NCBI GenBank assembly: GCA_964432875.1
Contig: CAYSPJ010000042.1
Location: 1 to 38,499, forward strand
Source of the DNA: JACJYE01 sp964432875
GTDB taxonomy: Bacteria; Bacteroidota; Bacteroidia; Chitinophagales; Saprospiraceae
Direction of reading: 5' to 3'
Length of the DNA: 38,499 nt
This document shows, one piece after another, positions 16,473-24,557 of this stretch. The notes beneath the pieces are model-generated. The model had not been told where the DNA came from, did no database searches, and saw nothing but the letters and a program-made list of their open reading frames with translations. The number at the start of each line of letters is the position of its first letter. Position 1 is the first letter of the stretch. The translations under genes and the position numbers were made by a program.

Positions 16473-17081
16473 TCACCTCTTCCGGTCCGTCTCGAACATC
16501 ACGATTTCAATGGCCCGCATCGGGTGTAATGGGTATTCAAAATGCTTTTCGATTTTTTCATGAAGAGCAGGGTACGCTTCGTGCTCCGTGATTTTTTTCA
16601 TACCCGCCAAATAGTCAAGATACAAATTAGTGTTTTCGATCCCGTATTGCGCCCGCGCTCCGGTGAGATACCTGAAGACCCGCCGATCCCAAATGGCGTA
16701 TTCCCGGGGGTTGACGAAGTGCAATAGTTTCGAAAGCCCCACCATGGAGCCGCTGATGGTTTTTTTCAGTACTTCCAATTCCTTGCTTTTTAAAAGGTAG
16801 CCTTTCAGCGCTGCATTCAGATATTTCAAGGCCAGCTCCTCGGCCTTTAAATCCAGATACATAATCGTGGGCATCCAGCCATAAACAAAATGGCTGGAGA
16901 TCACCAGGTGATGCCGCTCGATTTTCCCCGTTTCCTTGATGCGCTCAAAGTAGTTCAAAAACTCGGGGTATACTTTGAGATAGCAATCTGGATAAGCCTT
17001 AAAATAAGTGTTATCGGCCCCTTTCAGTACGCCTTCAGCGTCTTTTTTGATGTTGTCAAAGTTCAAGTTCTTTAGCTTCAT
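16473..17081 (-). CDS. Cytoplasmic protein, possibly HhH-GPD/OGG-like
   Basis: 202 aa, soluble, no signal peptide, mostly alpha-helical. The segment GLSKLLHFVNPREYAIWDRR (about 114-134) resembles a conserved stretch in 8-oxoguanine DNA glycosylase-like and related bacterial proteins (pattern K-x-L-H-F-x-x-P-x-x-x-x-I-x-D-x-x-V). The remainder shows no other motif I recognise, and I cannot identify a glycosylase catalytic lysine with confidence. The gene stands alone and is flanked on both sides by near-identical hairpin repeats, which may mean it arrived as a cassette. Confidence 0.6.
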   Translation of the reverse strand: MKLKNLNFDNIKKDAEGVLKGADNTYFKAYPDCYLKVYPEFLNYFERIKETGKIERHHLVISSHFVYGWMPTIMYLDLKAEELALKYLNAALKGYLLKSKELEVLKKTISGSMVGLSKLLHFVNPREYAIWDRRVFRYLTGARAQYGIENTNLYLDYLAGMKKITEHEAYPALHEKIEKHFEYPLHPMRAIEIVMFETDRKR

Positions 17082-17105
17082 GATCGCCCGGTTTTATTGC
17101 TAATG

Positions 17106-17127
17106 TTTGCCGGGAACTGCCCGGGTT
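17106..17127. repeat. Hairpin repeat, copy 2 (upstream of 16473-17081)
   Basis: TTTGCCGGGAACTGCCCGGG followed by TT; near-identical to the copy at 16361-16383 in the same orientation. The stem is CCGGG/CCCGG. The remaining sequence to 17380 holds no gene. Confidence 0.4.
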
Positions 17128-17359
17128 CTTTCGCGATTGCAAAATAGCAAAAAAAAGCAAATTTACCAAATATGCTTTTGCATCTTAACGAATTACTGGA
17201 TTTAAAACCGGAAAAACCCCCCAAGATGATTTCAAAAATATGCCCACTTGAATAAACAGCCTTTTAAGCAGTATCTGATTTGGCATCCACAACCACCAAC
17301 GCCCTCGCATTCATCCTGCTTCACTCCCCTGCCAAGGCAGTTCGTTCGGCTGAATGCCC

Positions 17360-17390
17360 TTGCATCTCCCATAAAACCTCCGTACCTTCC
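17360..17390 (+). promoter_or_regulatory. Possible promoter of the ThuA/sugar dehydrogenase gene
   Basis: TTG at 17360-17362, a 20-bp spacer, then TACCTTCC at 17383-17390 (two mismatches to TAnnTTTG), 19 bp before the ATG at 17410. Weak match; the spacing is what supports it. Confidence 0.3.
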
Positions 17391-17409
17391 CCCGAAAAAA
17401 AAGAGCGCG

Positions 17410-20400
17410 ATGAGAGCATCCCTATTTATCCTGGCCGCGCTGGTGATCTTTAGTGCGAGCTGTAAAGGCCCCGGCGAGGCGACCCGCGAGCGCAAAATAT
17501 TGGTGTTTTCCAAAACCGCAGCCTTCCGGCATGATGCTATTGAGGCGGGCATCGCCGCAATACAGCAATTGGGGCGGGAGCGAGGCTTTGCGGTGGTAGC
17601 CACCGAGGACGAAAAGATGTTCCGCGAAGAAGTATTGAAAGGCCTGTCTGCCGTGGTATTCCTCAATACGACCGGCGATGTGCTCGAGGCAGAACAGCAA
17701 GCTAGCCTGGAGCGCTTCATCCAGGCCGGCGGGGGCTTCGTGGGCGTACATTCGGCTTCTGACACCGAGTACGACTGGCCCTGGTACGGGCAGTTGGTCG
17801 GCGCTTATTTCGATGGGCACCCCCACATCCAGCCCGCCCGCTTGCTGGTACAGGACCGCGAGCATCTGGCTACAGCCAAGCTGCCGGAAGTATGGGAACG
17901 AACGGACGAATGGTACAACTTCCGCAACATACGGCCGGAGATCAGGGTGTTGATCCTCATCGACGAAAACAGCTACGAAGGTGGGACCAATAGTGATTTC
18001 CACCCCATGGCCTGGTACCAGGAATACGATGGCGGGCGCTCTTTCTTCACCGCTCTGGGGCACACCCCGGAATCCTATCAGGAGCCGCTCTTCCTGGAGC
18101 ACCTGGCCGGCGGTATCGAGTATGCCATTGGCCCCAACCGCCTGGACTACGCCCAGTGCCGCACCCACCTCATCCCCGAAGACACCCGCTTCGGGCGCAC
18201 TATCCTCGAAAATAACCTGGATGAGCCGATGGAGTTGGATATCCTGCCCGACGGGCGGGTGATGTTTATCGAGCGCAAGGGGCTGCTTAAGCTCTACCAT
18301 CCCCGGCTGGAGATGACCACCATCGTTGGCTTCATCCCGGTACATACCGAGCACGAAGACGGCCTGCTAGGCCTGGCTATCGATCCCGGTTTTCGCGACA
18401 ACCACTGGATTTATCTTTTCTACTCGCCCCCGGGCTCCCGGGCCATCCAGCGCGTGTCGCGTTTTGTTTTTAGGCACGACAGCCTGCACCTGGCTAGTGA
18501 GCAGGTGCTGCTGGAGATCGATGTGCAGCGCGAGGAATGCTGCCACTCTGCCGGATGCCTGGAATTTGGGCCCGATGGGCTACTCTACATCTCGATCGGC
18601 GACAACACCAACCCCTTTGCTTCTGACGGCTATGCCCCTATTGACGAGCGGCCCGGCCGCGCACCCTGGGATGCCCAGGGCAGCTCGGCTAATACCAACG
18701 ATCTGCGCGGCAAGATACTCCGCATCCGTCCTCTACCGGAAGGTGGGTATGCCATCCCGGAAGGCAACCTCTTCCCGGTGGGCACCCCCGAAACCCGCCC
18801 GGAAATCTACGTCATGGGTTGCCGCAACCCTTTCCGTTTATCCATAGACCCTCAACGCAATTGGCTCTTCTGGGGCGATGTAGGGCCGGATGCCGGTAAG
18901 GGTGACTCCCTGCGCGGCCCCAAGGGGCTGGACGAGATCAACCTGGCCAAAAGCCCTGGCTTCTGGGGCTGGCCTTATACTCGGGGCAACAACCAGGTTT
19001 ATCGCGACTACGACTTTGCTACCCGCCGCTCCGGGCCGCCATTCGACCCCCAAAACTTGCTCAACGATTCGCCCAATAATATGGGCCTGCGCCGCTTGCC
19101 GCCGGTACAACCCTCTCTGATTTGGTATTCCTACGACGAATCGGAGGAATTCCCCTGGATGGGGGTGGGCGGTAAAAACCCCATGGCCGGGCCCGTTTAT
19201 TACGCCGATCAATTCGAGGGGCCGCACCAATTCCCGCCCTACTTCAACGGCAAGCTCATTGTTTACGAATGGATGCGGCACTGGCTTTACGTCGTCAGTC
19301 TGGATTCTATGGGGCGCTTCCTGCAGGCCGATCCCTTCATGCCCCTGGAGCCTTTCTCCCGCCCGATGGACATGGCCTTCGCGCCAGATGGCACCTTATA
19401 TATATTGGAATACGGCAACCTATGGTTTGCCCGCAATGAAGACGCCCGCTTGAGCCAGATCCGCTACTTGCCGGGTAACCGCCCGCCTCTGGCCCGTATG
19501 GACCTGAGCGCCACATCCGGTGCCGCGCCGCTCATCGTCCAGCTCTCTGCTCAGCCTTCATTAGATTATGACGGCGACCAACTGTCCTACCGCTGGTACG
19601 TGGAGGGTAAAGCGCTGCCGGAAACAACAGTAAAAACGACTCACACCTTTCGGCTTCCCGGCATCTACCGGGTACGGCTAGAAGTAAGCGATAAGGCTGG
19701 GGCAATAGCTTTTGCTGAGGAATTGGTGGCTGTGGGCAACGCTCCGCCACGGGTGCACCTGGCAGTAGAGGGCAACCGCAGCTTTTTCTGGGATGGCCGC
19801 AAGCTGCAATACCAGGTGGAAGTGGAAGATGAAGAAGATGGCAGCTTAGGCCGGCCGGGCTTCCCCGTAGCAAATGTGAGCTTGCAATTCGATTATCTGC
19901 CTGAAGGGCTGGACTTCACCATAGCCGCAGCTGGCCATGCCGCGGGTATGGCCGGTGCCGCCTTGTCGCGCGGTGCCCGCCTCATAGAGCAGTCTGACTG
20001 TTCCAACTGCCATGCCTTGGGGCAAAAAGTCAATGGCCCGAGCTACCTGGAGATCGCCCGGCGCTATGCCGGCGACCCCCTCGCACCCCGCCGCCTGGCA
20101 CTGAAAATCATCCAGGGTGGGGGCGGCAACTGGGGCGAGACGGTCATGTCGGCACACCCGCTGCTAAACGAAGAACAGGCGATGGAGATGTCGGCTTATA
20201 TCCTCTCATTGGGGCAGCAAAACCCCCAGGATAAACCAGCCTTTCCCCTGGCGGGTACTTATGCCACCAATCGGCACAAAGCAGGCAGCAACCGGGGTGC
20301 CTATTTGTTGTCTGCTGCTTATACCGATACGGGCAATGGCGCGATGCCTTCGCTTTCTGCCCGGGATGAACTGTTCTTGCGCCCCGTGCGGATTGCCATC

Positions 20401-20781
20401 AGTCAAGCCGATCAGCGCTCTCCCGGGCTGCGTCCTCTTGAAGAAAACAAGCAAGCTTTAATCGGATCGTTCCGCCACGGCCGCTACTTCATGCTGAAAG
20501 ACATCGACCTCAGCGGGCTGAGCCATTGCGAGCTGCGCTTGTTCTTCAGCACCGAAGCTGTTGGCGGCACGCTGAGCCTCCGCGCTGGAAAGCCCGATGG
20601 CCCGCTATTGGCAGAAACGGCGGTCAAGCCTCCGGGCCGGGGGTTCCATACTATCCGGCTCGACTTGGCCGGCTTGGCCGGGCAACAGGACATCTACTTT
20701 GTCTTCACTAATGACGCCCAACGCAGCCAGCCCATAGCGGACGCCGCTTATGTCCAGTTTTTTCCAGATCTGTTGCCTTGA
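17410..20781 (+). CDS. ThuA / PQQ-type sugar dehydrogenase / PKD / cytochrome c / CBM6-like fusion lipoprotein
   Basis: 1123 aa from the ATG at 17410. This start gives a lipoprotein signal (MRASLFILAALVIFSASC, lipobox Cys18); the open frame upstream is Pro-rich and does not look coding. Domains: ThuA-like at about 28-240 (KILVFSKTAAFRHDAI, GFVGVHSASDTEY); a six-bladed glucose/sorbosone dehydrogenase-type propeller at about 260-690 (LLGLAIDPGF, GCRNPFRLS); a PKD domain at about 692-770; a cytochrome c domain with CSNCH (Cys864, Cys867, His868) and probable distal Met in VMSAHP; and a beta-sandwich resembling CBM6 at about 960-1123. It probably oxidises sugars in the periplasm and passes electrons to its own haem. 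It heads the sugar-oxidation cluster. Confidence 0.9.
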   Translation: MRASLFILAALVIFSASCKGPGEATRERKILVFSKTAAFRHDAIEAGIAAIQQLGRERGFAVVATEDEKMFREEVLKGLSAVVFLNTTGDVLEAEQQASLERFIQAGGGFVGVHSASDTEYDWPWYGQLVGAYFDGHPHIQPARLLVQDREHLATAKLPEVWERTDEWYNFRNIRPEIRVLILIDENSYEGGTNSDFHPMAWYQEYDGGRSFFTALGHTPESYQEPLFLEHLAGGIEYAIGPNRLDYAQCRTHLIPEDTRFGRTILENNLDEPMELDILPDGRVMFIERKGLLKLYHPRLEMTTIVGFIPVHTEHEDGLLGLAIDPGFRDNHWIYLFYSPPGSRAIQRVSRFVFRHDSLHLASEQVLLEIDVQREECCHSAGCLEFGPDGLLYISIGDNTNPFASDGYAPIDERPGRAPWDAQGSSANTNDLRGKILRIRPLPEGGYAIPEGNLFPVGTPETRPEIYVMGCRNPFRLSIDPQRNWLFWGDVGPDAGKGDSLRGPKGLDEINLAKSPGFWGWPYTRGNNQVYRDYDFATRRSGPPFDPQNLLNDSPNNMGLRRLPPVQPSLIWYSYDESEEFPWMGVGGKNPMAGPVYYADQFEGPHQFPPYFNGKLIVYEWMRHWLYVVSLDSMGRFLQADPFMPLEPFSRPMDMAFAPDGTLYILEYGNLWFARNEDARLSQIRYLPGNRPPLARMDLSATSGAAPLIVQLSAQPSLDYDGDQLSYRWYVEGKALPETTVKTTHTFRLPGIYRVRLEVSDKAGAIAFAEELVAVGNAPPRVHLAVEGNRSFFWDGRKLQYQVEVEDEEDGSLGRPGFPVANVSLQFDYLPEGLDFTIAAAGHAAGMAGAALSRGARLIEQSDCSNCHALGQKVNGPSYLEIARRYAGDPLAPRRLALKIIQGGGGNWGETVMSAHPLLNEEQAMEMSAYILSLGQQNPQDKPAFPLAGTYATNRHKAGSNRGAYLLSAAYTDTGNGAMPSLSARDELFLRPVRIAISQADQRSPGLRPLEENKQALIGSFRHGRYFMLKDIDLSGLSHCELRLFFSTEAVGGTLSLRAGKPDGPLLAETAVKPPGRGFHTIRLDLAGLAGQQDIYFVFTNDAQRSQPIADAAYVQFFPDLLP

Positions 20782-21045
20782 GGGTGCACGGCCCTAATTG
20801 GCTTTTTATCCTATTTGGCAAGCGAATAGCAAGGATGAGGTGTTGTTGAGTTTATCGAACGGGTATGGGCATAGAGCTGCCAAGCGCTTAAACCCAATTT
20901 TTTTTGGCAGTTTGTAAACAGTAAGGCGGATTTTTTTGGATATTGGCCCGATAAAGAGAACAAGGCGCTTTGACCCTGTGCTGGCTTCAAGCCGCGCCTT
21001 AGGACTGCAAAACAAAACATTAACCAACTAAAACCATTCCCATAA

Positions 21046-22206
21046 ATGGAGCAGCTCAACCGCAACCGCTTATTTTTAGCTAGTTGCCTCGCCTTGGTCG
21101 TCACCTCGATGACCTTTGCCATCCGGGCGCGCCTGGAGACCGTATTCGGGCCTGAAGGCGTTGGGCTTAGTCTGGAGCAGATCGGTTTAGCCTTCGCCCC
21201 GGCATTTTGGGGTTTTACCCTGGCCATGGTCATCGGCGGGCCGCTGGTCGATGCGCTGGGGATGAAGCGCATCGTCTGGGCCGCATTTGCTGCGCATTTC
21301 CTGGGGATTGTCGGCACCTTGCTCGCCAATGATTTCGGCACGCTCTTCCTTGGCACCCTGGCCATCGGCATCGGCAATGGTTTTGTGGAAGCCGCACTAA
21401 ACCCCTTGGTCGCCACGATGTATAAAGACGAGAAGACGATGATGCTCAACCGCTTTCACGTTTGGTTCCCGGGGGGGATCGTCATCGGCAGCCTCATGGG
21501 GTATTTGGTGGTGGATGTGCTGGGGCTAAGTTGGCAGTTGATGGTCGGGCTGCTGTTTATCCCGTTGCTCATTTATGGATTGATGTTCTGGGGGCAGCGC
21601 TTCCCTCGCACCGAGCGCGTCGAGATGGGCGTCAGTACCAAAGATATGTGGGGTGCGCTGGGCAAGCCCATTTTCCTATTCATCGCTTTTTGCATGCTGC
21701 TCACCGCCGCGACGGAGCTGGGTACCAACCAGCGCATCAGCTCGCTCTTGGCGGGTGCCGGGGTATCGGCTTTGCTGGTGCTGGCCTTTATCAATGGCAT
21801 CATGGCTGTAGGGCGGGGCTTTGCCGGGCCTATCGTGCATCGGCTGAGCACTTCGGGCATGTTGTGGTTCTCGGCCATTTTTTCCTTTATTGGCTTGATT
21901 GCGCTGAGCCTCTCCAGCGGAGCGATGACCTTTGTCGCAGCAGGGGTATTTGCCGTGGGCATCACCTTTTTCTGGCCGACTATGCTGTCCTTCGTAGCCG
22001 AGCAGGTGCCCGAAAGCGGAGCCCTGGGCTTGTCGGTCATGGGTGGGCTAGGCATGTTGTCCACCTCGATCGTACTACCCATCATCGGCCGGGTCATGGA
22101 TGAGGAGGTCTCCGGGGCAGGCGCGCTTCAGCTCATGGCCATCTTGCCAGGAATCCTGATCGTGCTCTTTGGTGGCCTGTTTTTTTACATGCGCAAACGC
22201 AGGTAG
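21046..22206 (+). CDS. MFS transporter, sugar-type
   Basis: 386 aa with about 12 transmembrane helices in two halves joined by a loop at about 180-200 (RFPRTERVEMGVSTKDMWG). Features typical of MFS proteins include GGPLVDALGMKR in the loop after TM2 and GIGNGFVEAALNPLVATMY in the first half; NP in that helix is common in FucP/NagP-like sugar permeases. It likely imports a sugar or keto-sugar made by its periplasmic neighbours; the substrate is inferred from context only. The 264 bp upstream show no convincing promoter or terminator. The stop codon lies within a 28-bp palindrome. Confidence 0.88.
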   Translation: MEQLNRNRLFLASCLALVVTSMTFAIRARLETVFGPEGVGLSLEQIGLAFAPAFWGFTLAMVIGGPLVDALGMKRIVWAAFAAHFLGIVGTLLANDFGTLFLGTLAIGIGNGFVEAALNPLVATMYKDEKTMMLNRFHVWFPGGIVIGSLMGYLVVDVLGLSWQLMVGLLFIPLLIYGLMFWGQRFPRTERVEMGVSTKDMWGALGKPIFLFIAFCMLLTAATELGTNQRISSLLAGAGVSALLVLAFINGIMAVGRGFAGPIVHRLSTSGMLWFSAIFSFIGLIALSLSSGAMTFVAAGVFAVGITFFWPTMLSFVAEQVPESGALGLSVMGGLGMLSTSIVLPIIGRVMDEEVSGAGALQLMAILPGILIVLFGGLFFYMRKRR

Positions 22207-22230
22207 AGACGATTCATGAATCGTCTCTAC
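22203..22230. repeat. 28-bp perfect palindrome (REP-like) overlapping the MFS stop codon
   Basis: GTAGAGACGATTCA followed directly by its reverse complement, with no spacer; the MFS TAG stop is 22204-22206. Palindromes beginning GTAGAGACG occur as dispersed intergenic repeats in various bacteria (recalled, not checked here). It could act as an mRNA 3' stabiliser or partial terminator between the MFS and the next gene, 50 bp on. Confidence 0.7.
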
Positions 22231-22280
22231 GCTATGGGCGAAACGATCAATGGAATCAAGAATAACAAACGAAACGCGAT

Positions 22281-23636
22281 ATGAAAAAGCAAGGACGCAG
22301 AAAATTCATCAAAAGCATGGCTACTGGAGCTTTGGCTACCGCGGTGAGCCCTACCATCCTCAAAGCGGATGAAGGCCGGCGAGAGGTGCTGCAGCGCGCA
22401 CAACAATACAGCGCCAATGACCACATTCAAATTGCCGTAATCGGAGCCGGGGGTATGGGCGTGGAAGACGCCCGGACGGCCCTGATGATCCCCGGTGTGA
22501 AGCTGGTGGCCGCTTGTGACCTCTACGACGGCCGCCTGAAGCAGGCAAAAGAGCGCTGGGGCAAGGACCTCTTCACGACCCGTGATTACCGCGAAGTGCT
22601 AGCCCGTGCGGACATTGACGCCGTCATCATCGGCACGCCCGACCACTGGCACAAGCAGATTTCAATTGATGCCTTGCGGGCTGGCAAAGCTGCTTATTGT
22701 GAAAAACCCATGGTACACAGCATCAGCGAAGGACATGAAGTGATGAAAGCCCAGCGCGAAACGGGCAAGACCTATCAGGTCGGAAGCCAGGGTATGAGCT
22801 CGCTGGGCAATGAAAAGGCGAAGGAGCTTTTCGAAGCCGGCGCCATCGGTCAGCTCAACTATGCCGAGGGCTTCTGGGCCCGCAACTCTCCGGTAGGGGC
22901 TTGGCAGTATGCCATACCAGCCGATGCATCACCCGAAACTGTGGATTGGGAGCGCTACTTGTCCAATACCAATCAGCGTGATTTTGACCCGCTGCGCTTC
23001 TTCCGCTGGCGCAACTACCGCGACTACGGCACCGGAGTATCCGGCGACCTCTTCGTCCACCTCTTTTCCAGCCTGCACTTCATCATCAGTTCTATGGGGC
23101 CTACCAAGGTGATGGCTACTGGCGGCTTGCGCTATTGGAAAGATGGGCGGGAAGTGCCGGATGTTCTCCTCGGCATGTTTGACTATCCGGAGACCAAGAC
23201 CCACCCGGCCTTCAACCTCTCTTTACGGGTGAACTTCGTCGATGGCACCTCGGGCAGTACCTACCTGCGTCTGGTGGGCAGCGAAGGGGCCATGGATGTA
23301 ACTTGGGATGACGTCTATCTGCGGCGCAACCTGGCCAGCGGCCCCATGGATGCTTTCCTCGATGCTAAAGGCGATGAATTGAGCCAAGCCAGGGATGCCC
23401 GCAAAAAAATGTTGCCACCTGGCGAGGCTCATTATGCCGTGGAAGAGGGCTACAAAGGCGCGCATTACGACCACTTTTCCAATTTCTTCTATGGTGTGCG
23501 CCACGGGCAAGCTGCGGCACAAGATGCTGTATTTGGTTTCCGCGCTGCCGCACCGGCTTTGTTGTGCAACAACAGCTACTTCGAGGAAAAAACTGTTTAT
23601 TGGGATCCCATCGAAATGAAAGTCAAAAAACAATAG
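22281..23636 (+). CDS. Tat-exported Gfo/Idh/MocA family oxidoreductase
   Basis: 451 aa. A Tat signal at the N-terminus (GRRKFIKSMATGALATAV) implies that it folds with NAD(P) bound before export. The Rossmann motif is IGAGGMGVEDA (about 53-63); TPDHWH and CEKPM (the family's catalytic Lys-Pro) follow at about 113-140. The C-terminal alpha/beta domain contains DLFVHLFSSLHF with candidate catalytic His residues. Family members oxidise or reduce sugar hydroxyls, often at C3. The gene lies 6 bp before the DUF1080 gene, so the two are almost certainly co-transcribed and likely handle the same glycoside. Confidence 0.9.
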   Translation: MKKQGRRKFIKSMATGALATAVSPTILKADEGRREVLQRAQQYSANDHIQIAVIGAGGMGVEDARTALMIPGVKLVAACDLYDGRLKQAKERWGKDLFTTRDYREVLARADIDAVIIGTPDHWHKQISIDALRAGKAAYCEKPMVHSISEGHEVMKAQRETGKTYQVGSQGMSSLGNEKAKELFEAGAIGQLNYAEGFWARNSPVGAWQYAIPADASPETVDWERYLSNTNQRDFDPLRFFRWRNYRDYGTGVSGDLFVHLFSSLHFIISSMGPTKVMATGGLRYWKDGREVPDVLLGMFDYPETKTHPAFNLSLRVNFVDGTSGSTYLRLVGSEGAMDVTWDDVYLRRNLASGPMDAFLDAKGDELSQARDARKKMLPPGEAHYAVEEGYKGAHYDHFSNFFYGVRHGQAAAQDAVFGFRAAAPALLCNNSYFEEKTVYWDPIEMKVKKQ

Positions 23637-23642
23637 GAGCTC

Positions 23643-24404
23643 ATGTTTAAACAATCAGCAATAAACTTATGGAGCCTGCTGCTACTGCTCGGGCTGGTAG
23701 CCTGCCAAGGCGGCAGCACAAAGAGTGGTGAGGAAACGGCTGAAACGGCCACTGCCGAGCACAATACCCTTACCACCACAGAACAAGCTGAAGGCTGGAA
23801 ACTGCTCTTTGACGGGCAGACTACCCAAGGCTGGCGGATTTACGGCCGTGATACCCTCAGCGGCTGGGCGGTTGAAAATGGCGAATTCATCGCCTTGGGC
23901 GAAGCTGGGTTGGAAGGCCACGGCAGCGATATCATCACCCTGGGTCAATATGAGAACTTTGAACTCAGCCTGGAATGGAAAATATCAGAAGCGGGCAATA
24001 GCGGCATCTTTTTCAACGTGGTGGAAAGCCCTGAATTTAATGCCGTCTATGAAACCGGGCCAGAGTATCAGCTCATCGACGATATTGGCTTCCCGATGGA
24101 ACTGGAGCCTTCCCAGCACTCGGCAGCTAACTACGGCATGCATCCCCCTTCGCGCATCGCTTCAAAACCTGCCGGAGCTTACAACCATACCCGCCTCATT
24201 GTCAACAACGGCCGGGTAGAGCACTGGCTCAACGGGGAGAAAACCGTGGAATACGAGCTCTGGACACCGGAATGGGAAGCACTTATCCAAGCCGGGAAAT
24301 GGAAAGATTTCCCGGCCTATGGCCGTGCCAGGAAAGGGCATATCGCGTTACAGGACCATGGCAATCAATGCTGGTTCCGCAATATAAAAATCCGGGAATT
24401 GTGA
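23643..24404 (+). CDS. DUF1080 lipoprotein, 3-keto-disaccharide hydrolase family
   Basis: 253 aa. A lipoprotein signal ends LLGLVAC (Cys21). A single jelly-roll domain runs from about residue 50 (WKLLFDGQTTQGWRIYG) through WKISEAGNSGIFFNV to the terminal GHIALQDHGNQCWFRNIKI, all hallmarks of PF06439. Characterised members cleave 3-keto-glycosides after oxidation by Gfo/Idh/MocA partners, which matches the gene directly upstream. It is probably anchored on the periplasmic or outer face. An AGGAG-like sequence precedes the start, unusual here but possibly fortuitous. A 12-bp hairpin follows the stop. Confidence 0.9.
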   Translation: MFKQSAINLWSLLLLLGLVACQGGSTKSGEETAETATAEHNTLTTTEQAEGWKLLFDGQTTQGWRIYGRDTLSGWAVENGEFIALGEAGLEGHGSDIITLGQYENFELSLEWKISEAGNSGIFFNVVESPEFNAVYETGPEYQLIDDIGFPMELEPSQHSAANYGMHPPSRIASKPAGAYNHTRLIVNNGRVEHWLNGEKTVEYELWTPEWEALIQAGKWKDFPAYGRARKGHIALQDHGNQCWFRNIKIREL

Positions 24405-24426
24405 TACGCAGTTAAGGGTGCCTGCG

Positions 24427-24464
24427 TTCGGGAAGCCGCTTGAGGATTGCATCGGCTTCCCGAA
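24427..24464. terminator. Hairpin after the DUF1080 gene
   Basis: A 12-bp perfect stem (TTCGGGAAGCCG at 24427-24438, complement at 24453-24464) with a 14-nt loop lies 22 bp after the stop of 24404. A weak T-containing stretch (AGTTTATC) follows. Probably the 3' end of the 22281-24404 transcript; without a strong T-run the termination mechanism is uncertain. Confidence 0.6.
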
Positions 24465-24557
24465 AGTTTATCTCAAAAAATTAGGCACTTCGGAAAAACT
24501 TTCGTATTCTTGTCACTGAGAGAGGAAATGGTTTGAAAAAACCGACTATCTATATAT

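Noticed and set aside
17422..18354. 310-codon minus-strand open frame inside the ThuA domain
   Set aside because: Antisense to clearly conserved ThuA and propeller sequence; composition is typical of a shadow frame.
20782..21045. Terminator in the T-rich stretches after the ThuA fusion gene
   Set aside because: The T-runs are not preceded by a convincing stem; only a 5-bp GCCAA/TTGGC pairing with a long loop was found.
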